Source: Nymphaea colorata (taxonomy: Eukaryota > Streptophyta > Magnoliopsida > Nymphaeales > Nymphaeaceae). From it: DNA of 64,000 bases. The position numbers and the translations under genes were made by a program. Location: the NCBI RefSeq assembly GCF_008831285.2, contig NC_045146.1, positions 19,793,289 to 19,857,288 of the forward strand. Direction: 5' to 3'. Positions 12,787 to 23,900 of this stretch are shown in pieces; positions within the stretch are counted from its first letter, which is position 1; the number at the start of each line of letters is the position of its first letter. The notes below the pieces were generated by a model. That model saw only the letters and a list, made by a program, of their open reading frames with translations. It was not told the DNA's origin and did no database searches.

Positions 12787-15700
12787 ATGAAGAGGGATGG
12801 TGGTTACTCCGTACCCGGGGACTATGTCCATTTCAAGTCCCAGGTGCCCCTCCACAAGATCTCTGTATGTCCTCTCACGCCCTCCCCCCTACGATTGGAT
12901 CCCCTTTCTCGTGTGCTTATGTGTGGTTTTTATTTTATGTTTCGTTTCTTTTGGTTCGTAATCCCCTCAAAATTGCTTGGGCGTTGTTGCTGTACGATTA
13001 GCAGCAACGTAGGACGGGAACTCCCAAGGGTGCTGCTACTTTGGGGCAGGCGTTCTTATCACTAGACGAAGACTGTAGGCAACAGCAATCGACCTCCTCA
13101 TCTCTGGCTATCCTAAGATGAGCGGTCGATTATTCGGAAATGAACCAATAGGGCTCAAGGCAAGAAACGGCTCTACCTACTGTGCAAAAGGAGCAAAGCC
13201 GCTTCCGAACGCTATCGGTGTGGGCTGAGCAGAAGACCTGACCAAGGAAAGAAGTACAATGTCATCGGTGGCTAACCTTGTAGGATTTCGTTTCTGGTTG
13301 ACGACATGAAGCTTCACCCATTAAAACGGAAACTCTACCCAAGGAAGATTTGTTCTAGGGAAAGTGGACCGGAAATATAATCTCAAACCTCTTCGTGTAA
13401 GTTGTTTCGCTTATGCGACATTGATCTAATCAAGAGAATAACAAAATTAACCTCCGATGGATATCGTCTCTCTTTTTTGGTTCATATACTGGTGGTTGAT
13501 TGACAGTGAACATGGTCATCGTGATGAACAATCAATAGAAAACCTGTGGGCACAATACAGAGCAGAACAAAACATATCCTTTACCAAGTGATCCATAATG
13601 ACCGAAGTTCTTCCACTTCTGTAACGACCTGACCTACTCTCACACCAGGCTTGGGCCCCTAGGCAGACAGATCCCAACCCATACCTTAGCAGCTTTGGTT
13701 CTGACCTAAAAATACTAGGAACTTGGACAACCAATCACTTAATAACCTTCTCTATAAGTCCCCCAAGATTCATCACAATCTTAGAGACCAGACTGAACTT
13801 TTCAATGGTGTGTTACAACTTACAAGATTTGAAAAGATTGGCTCGAATATGTGTTGAAGTTTGTTTGTTTTGAAATATACATTTTTGTCGCACTGTCACG
13901 TTCCAGAACTAATAACTTGCTTGTTTTCATTTTTCATTTTCAAAATTTCTTCTTTCAGGTATGTCTCTAGCTACAGCCCCATCCTTATCTCAAGTCCTTG
14001 GTCTAATATACATTCCAAATATATATTTGTTCAATTCTCTATGTTTCTGCTTTATCTGTGTGTATTGCTATCGTAATGATTAATGAATATTTATATTCTG
14101 GAATCTGTTATGAACTAATAGTATTTCCATGTAAGGTTACAGTTTATTGTTACTTATGTCCTAATGGCTGAAGTTATGAATTGAATGTAGCTATTGCTGC
14201 CTTTGGTAAGAAGTTATTCTGTTAATCTTCTTTGAGTCCTTGCAGTTGATAACCCTAGTTAAGAGTTGATTGCTATTCTGTAACCATTCTGAAACTGTAA
14301 ATGTAGAAACATTAATCTTTACTAGCCTGTTTGTTTCTTGAGGTGTTTTTGTAAGTAATCGACTTAAATGGCCATTGCAGATCGGTGCAAACCAGTGGCG
14401 ATATTATGATTATGGTCCTAAGCTGGTGCCTCCACTTATCTGTCTTCCTGGCACTGCAGGAACAGCGGATGTCTATTATAAACAAATCATGTCCTTGTCA
14501 TCAAAGGTGGTAAACTTTGGTGTTGAGCTTTCCTTTCATCTCAATTTGAGTTTCCTTGCTGTGGTACTTTGGAAATAAAGAAATAAAATTTCAATGTCAA
14601 GCCTTTTCGGTGCATGAGTAAAATGTGCAAAACATTTTATTTCAAGTTTTTTTTTCCGTTCAAGCATTTGATTCATTTAAACAGACATAATTTGATTTAC
14701 CAGCAAGATTTGATGAATGTTCTAAAGTATCTCATTTGTCATTATTTATCATGCAGGTCGTACTTATAAAATTGCCAGAACCTAAACAAATATTTGTATC
14801 ACCACAGAACTGCATTCCATTTTGTTTGTATTAGGCAAATTACATATAAGAAGCAACTACAGTATGCACATCATGTCTCAACAGCCTCCCTCAAGTTGCA
14901 CATTTAACCATGGACATCTTGCTTTGTGAACAAATCCATCAACTTGTCTTCAATAGAATGTTATGCAGTTTTATATATTTATGTTCAAGATCTATTTCCA
15001 TGTGTTCGGCACAATTATTATTGCACAATAACATTGATCTGAAGATCATCTCTCCTAACTCTCCCAAGAAATGTCTAGTCTATTTGGCATTGGCAGTGGC
15101 CACAGCCATACTTCTGTATTCAACTTCTGTTGCAGTTTGTGCAAGAACAAAAACTAAACATACAGAAGCAGTGAAAAGAATTCTCAAGTACTTGAAAGGG
15201 ATAATTTTTGATGGACTCTCTTACGAGAACAGGTGGAATGGGTTACACAATATTATCACCTATATTGATTCGGACTCGGCAGGAGAGGTCCAGATGAGAA
15301 GAGATGAATTTTGCAGTTTTTATGTTTCTTGATGAGAAAAGGGCTATTAGAAGGTGGAGCATAGAAGCCAAATTCAGGTATACGACTGCAGCTACTGTGA
15401 AAGCTACATGGATTAGACATTTCTTGAGAGTTAAGGGAAATGGTTTGCAGATCTTCGTTATTGTACAACAATCGACATGCCATACACATTTCTTTTAATA
15501 ATATTTTTAATCTTTCTGTAGCTTATGGTTGTCTTCCTCTTCTTGAGTGTTGTGGGCATTGGAGGGATTGCATGTATTCTTTAGTTGATTTTGAGGAGAT
15601 AAACAAATAAGATTCTTGTCTTACTGGTCTTGGCCCTCCATCTTTTCTTTGGTTACATATCTGAAGTTGAACAAGTTGACTTGGTGTCATCTGCAGCCTT

Positions 15701-18159
15701 TTGAGACTTCTTTTATGGAACCAAAAAAACAAGTTTAATGGTTTAAGTTTTAACTCACTTAAATCTGATTTTTTTTTTTAAATAAAACCGTAATGGTTTT
15801 CCTACTCTAGTCTGAACCATCTTTTGGTAGGGGACCTTTTTTGTAAAGCTGGTAGCATGCACACAAATTCAAAGCTACTGAAAATTTGAGAGTTTACTTG
15901 CATGTGAAAGCCTGTCCTTCAAATCTACATCCAAATTTATGTTTCACAAATTATTTGGCAAACCTAGCCTTGTTAGACAAACAATTTCTAATCCAAACAA
16001 GGGGTTTGGGGTGGCGGCGAAAAAGTGTAGTTAGTTTTTAAATAGGTGCAACCAATTACCTAATGATGAACATGAGAGAAATAAAGAGGTCAATGTGATC
16101 GCTTCTGGAGATCAACAAAACAGGGGAAAATATTTATAAAGATTTGTTGGTCATTGTATTATAGGCTAAGTCACATGGGCATGGGTACCATCCGGGTACG
16201 AGTATGGAGATATGGGTACCACGCAACGACTTAAAAGAATGTGGGTACAGTGGTACAACAGGAGATATATATATATATAAGATTCTTTACAATCTTATAA
16301 TCCCCCCAAGATTCCCCCCAAGATTCTTTACAATCTTAAATATTTGATTGAACTTTTTACTAAGGTATTACAATCCACCTTCCTTAGGGCACATGTCCGC
16401 ATGTCTGGGACCTCAGGTCTGAGTGTTGAACCGACTCTGGTACCGTTGCAACAACCCAACTCATTCTTATGCTAGGCTTGCTCTCTTGGTCTGGTGGATC
16501 CCAACCTGCCCTCTTGGCAGTTGTGTTCCAGCTCGAAAAAGGCTGCGAACTAGGACACTTAACAGTTTGGCCAACCCAATTATAAGTCCTTCAAGATCCT
16601 TCACAATCTTAATACAAAACTAAACTTTTCATTATCATCCCTCTTCTTAAGGAACACATGTCCGTACATATAGGACCTCAAGTTTGAGTGTTGAATTGTT
16701 CTTTAACACCACTATAACGACACAACCCACTCCCACACCAGGCTTGGGTTCCCAGTTTGGTGGATTCCAATGCAACCCCTAGCAGTTTCAGCTTTCAGTT
16801 CTAGCTTCAGAAAATGCTAGGAGCCAAAACAACTGTATTACTTAGCCAACCCCTTATAACTTATAAGTCCCCCAAAATTCTTGACAATGTTAGATACGAG
16901 AATAAACTTTTCATTTGGTGTGTTAGACTAAAACAATGCTGAAAATAATTTTGTTGTGCTCTTCTAGGTAAGTCCATGTGACATAGTGGATAATGCCTAT
17001 GATGGAGAAATTATTTCAATTACCCTTGTGACAGACTAATTATAAAACAGGATGCCAGACAGAGATGAAGTTTCTTCTTTCACATAAGCTTAAGGAATCT
17101 AATTTGCCATTTACCTTTTACCATCCTGGCATACGGGTACATGTATATATTCATACCACGAAGTGTGCATGTGTGTTCATATATCTGTGTCTGGTGTGTG
17201 GTTTGTGTGCATGCATGTTTTTATGTTTGTGTGTCTTTTCGTGTGTTCACAAATTATTTACTTTTGACTATTTTTTACTTTTAATCCCTTGATTGTAAGT
17301 CTCAATTACTTGCTTATGTCATACATCTTTTCTTTATAGGGTTATCGAGTAATTTCTGTTGATATTCCCTGTGTATGGAGCCATCAAGAATGGGTCCATT
17401 CCTTTGAGAAGTTCTTGGATGCTGTTGACATTCATCACGTAAGAGAGCTTATTTTGCATGAAGCAACTAGATCGTATATTATTTTGCTACTGTTTACAAG
17501 TGGTAACTCATGACTTATGAGCGAAACTGTTGCATCTAGTAATGGAATTGGTAACATGCTTGTTGCTTAAGGTCCTACACATTTCTCTTTTTTAAAGTGA
17601 ATGTTATATTTGATTGTACATGCAAATAGGTACATAAGGTTAAACATATGTTTATGCACGATATTCACGTAACATGGCCTAAGCTTTACTAATGTATTCA
17701 GTCCTGCTTCCTGAACTTTTAAGATGCCCCATTTTCTGCTTCCATTTCCAATCCAGTTTCTCATTCTAACTTCGTACAATGAAAAGTTTGATCACAACTT
17801 CTTTAAGTCCTTTGTGAGAACTGCATTTTGAATTGTAAGCCTTGATAGGAAGTTTGATGCTAGATTTCAGGAAGGTGTGCTTAATTGGTTTTTGAATTTT
17901 TGCATTAGTTTTATAAGTTTTTGCTCCAAATGGATCATCAGTACTTGTATCTCCATTTTAAGCATCAACATGACTAAGGCTAAAGCAAATTTTCTTTCAG
18001 ATGGATTATCCAGGAAATAATATGTATACCGACTACTATACAGAGACATGTCTGAGTAGTATAGCAGAAGAATGCAAATTTTTACTCCTAATTAAAATTT
18101 AGGCATCATTTGGAAGTTTGTGTAGGAATGATGTTTAGCTCGAGGCTTGTTGCTTTATG

Positions 18160-18228
<69 letters not shown>

Positions 18229-20916
18229 TGTTATTTTATTTTAGAAAAAGATTATCTAAGGGAAATCACCTTGGGCTGAGAGACTTCATTGCTCTCCCAA
18301 GGTGTGAGACCCCCAATGACATTCCCCTGCCCTCATGGTCTGGGCATGTATCAGCTTGCACAAGGGGCAGGTTCCTTTTAGATTTGAACCAACGACTGTC
18401 CGCCTACCAGCTGTTGGCCCAACCAAGAGTGTCAAACCTCTCGGGGAAATTCACTAAAATTGTTAGATACAATAAAAAGCTTGTTTTAGCAGGAGACGCA
18501 GAAGATCTGTTTTGTTCCAAATTTGTTTTAGTAACAAGTTTCTAAAATTGTCAATCTTACAAATATATTACCTTCTGGTTTTGATTGTTCACATGATTTG
18601 AAGGTTCATCTTTATGGTACATCACTTGGGGGGTTCCTTGCACAACTTTTTGCTCAACATCGTCCTAGGCGTGTCAGATCTTTGGTGCTCTCAAATGCAT
18701 TTTTAGAGACACGCTGTTTTGCTGCTGCAATGCGTTGGTCGTCTCTGTAAGCTCTCTAGAAAATCCTATGTTCGTTTTCTAGAATAAGTAACGTGTATAA
18801 TATTTTGCAGCCATCCTGTCACATGTTCATGACATCTTCAGCTTTACCTTGAAATGAATAATAGCAGCAGCCTAAAAGGAAGGGAGAGCAAATAGAAAGT
18901 TAGAAAATATTTTCGAGAACTTTCAGCTATGTCACATGCACTCAGCAAACAGGTTGGGTGCAGCTGTTTATAGATGACCTTTATATACTTTTTTCTTATT
19001 GTAATTCCTTCTTGTGCTTCTGTAAGCTTCCTTGAGGTGGGATGGCTCTGGTCAGTGGTTTGTGGGAGGCCCATGATTTGATAGCCAGGATTAGCTTATC
19101 AAATACACACACACACATATATACTGTACCTGCACCTATATTTTTTTTAAAAGCACTGTACCAGCACCCCTACTCATGTGACATAGGTTTTCAGCATAAT
19201 GCATATATGTTGAAATGGGCATGGGCAGAGGAATGCATAATGAAAAGAATAGGTTTCATCAAATTTCCGTTGATCTTGTAGAGTTCATAACTTCATACTT
19301 CCACCCTGAAAATATGTGATTCTGGAAGATTGTACCATGCATATTACATTAGTTGAGTATATCACAAAACCTTGCTTTCTTGAAAATATATTTGAGGATA
19401 AGAAAAGAATGAAAAAGCACTTTTAAACATTCCGTTTCATTTTTTTCCTTTTCTTATCATGTACTTTTTTCTTTTTCTTAAGAACTCTAGGATCAAGAGT
19501 AGTAGTACAGATATAGACATATGGACCTAGGTTTTTCAATTATCATGCAACACAAGCCTGAGACTGCTAGGACAACTAATGGAAATAGCCAAGTTATCAG
19601 TGATTGCCGATGTCCGCCTATCACCTAATTTACTGGTGCATCCTTTCAGGTATTCATCATGATATTTAACCTTCAATTCTCCTTTTACAGACCATATCCC
19701 ATTTCCTCCCATTTGACAACATTTTGGTATCTAATCATCATGTAGCGAAGGGGAAAACAGAAAAGAAGTGTGATTCTCTACCTATAAACTGTCAATCTGT
19801 ATGGATGTGGGCGTCACAGCATTAGCATTTCCTAATTTATCACTTGTTAGTAACTACTTCTTCACTTTTCTTCTTGGCTTCCAAAGTTGAAACCATGTTC
19901 ATAGGCAATTGAAGACTAAGAGTGTTATGGTAAGATTACAGATTATTGGGTGTTCTGTATCTTGCTTTGCACTCATTAAAATGTTTAAATAATAAATGTG
20001 AATAACAAGGTAGAACAAGAGACATACTCCACAAGAAAGAGATTGCCAGCATACTCCACAAGAAAGAGATTGCCAGAATCACCTCATGGACTTCAGTTTG
20101 ATTTTCAACTCCACCCTACTCTTCCTGTTAGTCACCTTATTTGTGGGAGCCACTGCGATACAACCATCAACATTGTGTTATATATGTCACTTTATCAATG
20201 CAAGAAGAATCGACCAACAAAATGAGTTTATAGAGTCATAGACCTGTATTTTCATGGAATATCACTTCCATGACGTTGTGATGGTGCTGTTCATTCCGGA
20301 GGTTGGGTAAAGTGACACGGTTGATAATATGCTATGATAATATGTTCAAATATTTTGCTGGCTCTAATGTCACACTTTTTTATTCATTTTTGAAAATGGT
20401 TGAAATGTTGAATGCTTTCTATGTGTGTTCTCAAATGCTTTACTTTATTACAACTGCAGGGTTAATTGGACACCATCCTTTCTGCTGAAGAGGCATATTT
20501 TGATGGGGATTCATGATGGTCCACACGAACCTTTCATTGCTGATTCTGTGGATTTTGTTGTCAGCCAGGTGATCTATTGCACATCTTCAAGTTAATCACA
20601 TTTTCTTTTTGCACTTGAAAGGTGGTGCATTTCCAAAGGAAGGTTTTTCTTTGACTTGCCCTCACACAGTTCGGTTTAGTCATCTTCATTGAACCATCAA
20701 GCACTTTAAATGTTCACATTCCTCCATGAACTAGTATTAAATCCCAATTTTGCTGCCATTTCAATTATTTATCACATTCTACTATAATTGTGCGTTTTCA
20801 ACAGTTTTCCAGATTCCACTCGATCTAATTAGGAATTCTCTTTCATCGCTCATATAATGTAAATCTTTTTTTTTTTGTTGGCTTGTTGAAAAGTGTTCAC
20901 TATGGGAGGAAGAAAG

Positions 20917-20959
<43 letters not shown>

Positions 20960-23900
20960 GAAATGTTCTAATTCTCATTCACGTAACCCTGCCTCATATT
21001 AAAAGAGATTAGGGTATTAACAACTTTACAAAATTAGTCCACTAGAAATAAGAAAGTAATAAAGTGGACCCTTCTAACTTTCTAAAATTTCAGAAAACCT
21101 CTAATCAACTTGTAAAAGTATTTAACACTCCGCCTCAAGCTGGAGCATAGATATCAATTATGCTCAACTTGTTACATCCTCTCAAGAAATCGCCGATGGG
21201 AACCGCCTTAGTAAACATGTCAGCTGCTTGATCTTCAGAAGAGACATGAATAGTGTTAATGACTCCTTCTTGTACCAAGTCCCGAACATAATGACAATCC
21301 ACTTCAATGTGTTTTGTCCTCTCATGAAAAACAGAGTTATTTGCAATATAGGTTGTTGCTTTGTTATCACAATACATCTTCATTGGGAGGTTCACTAAAA
21401 TCCCCAATTCTAGAAGCACCGATTTGACCCAAGACATTTTAGCCGCAGTTTGGGCCATAGCTCTATACTCAAACTCAACACTAGATCTAGCAACCACATT
21501 TTGTTTCTTGCTTCTCCAAGAAATAAGATTCCCTCCAACAAAGGCGCAAAAACCTGTAGTAGATCTCCTGTCATCTAATGACCCTGCATAATCAGCATCA
21601 CTATATGCTACTATGTCCACGCTTTCTCCCTTTTTGAACCATAACCCCTTTCCAAGGGCTGATTTCAAGTATTTTACCACCATTAAGGCAGTCTCCCAAT
21701 GAACTTTTCGAGGTTTTTCCATGAATTGACTTACCTTATTCACAACAAAGCTAATGTCTGGATGAGTGATGGTCAAATATAAAAGTTTCTCGATCAGAGA
21801 TATGTAAGATCTAGAGTCAAAAGTCTCTGATTCATGATCATGAATATGAATCTGAGGATTCATAGGAAGTGTGGCAGTCACAACCCCTTTACTACTACGA
21901 GCAACTTCAATACCAAGAAAATAACGGAGTTGACCAACCAGCCCGGCCCAGGCCCCCCGATAATATTGCCGGGCCGGGTACCGGGCCTGGCCACCAAAAG
22001 TCAGGCCCGGCCCGTTTGATAGGCCGGGCCATGTGCTTGCGAAGAGGGAGAGGGAGACCGGAGCAGAGAAGGAGAGGGAAGGGGGAGCATAGGCCAGAGA
22101 GGGAGACAGAGAGGGAGGGGAGCAGAGAGACACACACGTGGCCCATCAACCCCACGCTTCCGCCTCGATAGACGAGATCGGTATTTCTCTCCACCTTGAG
22201 CCAGAAAGGTTGAAACGCCAGGGAGGAGCACAGATTAAAGACAGAAACACCAAGAAGGGGAGGAGCACAGATTAAAGACAGGAAGAAGGCGAGCAGGAAT
22301 TGAGTGAGAACCAGAGAAGAAGAGATGGGCAGGGGACTTGGGGAGATTATATCTCTTACCAATTCTTTCTCTAGTTGAATGGTGGCAGTCTTGTAGCCCT
22401 CCTTCTTGCCTGGGCTGCTGCCACAGTAATAGGCCACAGTAATAGAAAAGAAAGAGAGATTATCTTCTCTCTTTCTCTTTCGTTCTGTGTGGAAGGGGAG
22501 ATGGGAAGGAAGAGGTCTTTCATTCTCTGTGGAAGGGGAGATGGGAAGGAAGAGGGTATAAATAAAGAAATAGAAAAGAGAAAAAGGGGGAGGAATGAAA
22601 GAGTCAAGGAGGACTGGAGGACGACCGCCGTGTAGCAAGGCGGCGGCGGTGGTGAGCGTCGGTTGCTCAGACGGGGCTCCTTCCTCCGCACCCTCTCTGG
22701 TTCCATCATCCTTTGCAGAACGTTGCAGGTTCCACCGTCGAACGAGAAGAAGAAGAAGGAGCTCCCGTGAGGAGAGAGAAAATCAGATGAAGAAATGAAG
22801 AAAAACTAGGGTTCGGCCAAATTTATATCAAAGTTAATAAATTACAAAGCGGGTCCACCTTATTAATGAAATTTTCACAAAGACTGTTATATTTTTCAGA
22901 AATTCATCCCGCAAAGTTTTTTTATTTTTAAAAGGCGGGAGTCGGGCCTGCCGGGCCGCCCTATCTGGCCCGGGACCGGTTTTTCCCGGCCCAGGCCCGG
23001 GCCCAACCAGGCCAGGCCGGGCTGGCCCGACGCCCAGGCCTAGCAGGAAGCATGCATAGGTTGGACAACTCCATTCAACGGCAACTATGCTGGAAAAACG
23101 AGGCAACCTAAAACTAATCTTGACTCCAACGATGCTGCCCAAAAAAAAATCTGAAACCAGTCTATACCACTTGACTTTTGTTTTTTTTTTTTCTGCAACT
23201 CAACGTCTTCAATCAGCAACACCAGGGTGCTAATCACGTCTCTACATGTTAAACGTGATTAGCCCCTTTTCACCAACCCGTTTGATTGCTCCTTTTGTAA
23301 TCAGCAGTGATTTCAGATGTGAAACCCTAGCTGACGGGAAAGATGAGAAAGGAGGAAGGGAGAGAAGGAGCGTGGAACCCTAAATGCCTAGGGCCGTCGC
23401 TCTGATACCATGTTCACTATGGGAGGAAGAAAGGAGAGAGAGAGAGAGAGAGGAAACGTTCTAATTCTCATTCACGTAACCCTACCTCATATTAAAAGAG
23501 ATTAGGTTATTAACAACTTTACAAAATTAGTCCACTAGAAATAACAAAGTAATAAAGTGGACCCTTCCAACTTTCTAAAATTTCAGAAAACCTCTAATCA
23601 ACTTCTAAAAGTATTTAACATAAAGCCTTTTGAATACCTCTATATTTCTTCATTATAGAACTCTTAAGATGGGGCTAAACAGTCCCTACCTTGTTGAACA
23701 ACAAAAATGGCTGCTGTTTGTATCAGGTGAACAAAAATGGAAGGTTCAAAAGTGTAGAAGTGCATGGGATGTATTCTGATCTTAATTTCTTCAAGTCAAA
23801 GCCCCCGCTTAACAGCAGTCAATTGGATACTGGTTTTATTGAAAACTTAACTGGCATAACAATTAATACCTGCCTTCTATTACCAATTTATAAAGTCTTC

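Larger units (their letters stand above)
20894..23620 (-). mobile_element. Internally rearranged Copia retrotransposon in maspardin intron 5
   Basis: Two related LTRs bound the element: 20894-21127 and 23411-23620. Both begin TGTTCACTATGGGAGG, carry a (GA)n tract of different length and end AGTATTTAACA. Orientation is minus: the primer site complement GCTCTGATACCA lies at 23399-23410 beside the upstream LTR, and the purine tract complement CTCCGCCTCAAGC lies at 21128-21140 beside the other. Flanks AAAAG and TAAAG match at four of five bases. The internal 2.3 kb lacks gag, protease, integrase and most of RT, and contains a GC-rich foreign block. Several substitutions separate the LTRs, so it is older than the 40-kb Copia element. 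Confidence 0.88.

Noticed and set aside
16280..16927. Cassandra-type element (5S rRNA in the LTR)
   Set aside because: No 5S rRNA internal promoter boxes could be matched in the LTRs.
21907..22638. 243-residue minus-strand frame in the GC-rich element
   Set aside because: Mixed low-complexity and inserted DNA; the Copia part is in the neighbouring frame and no domain is seen.
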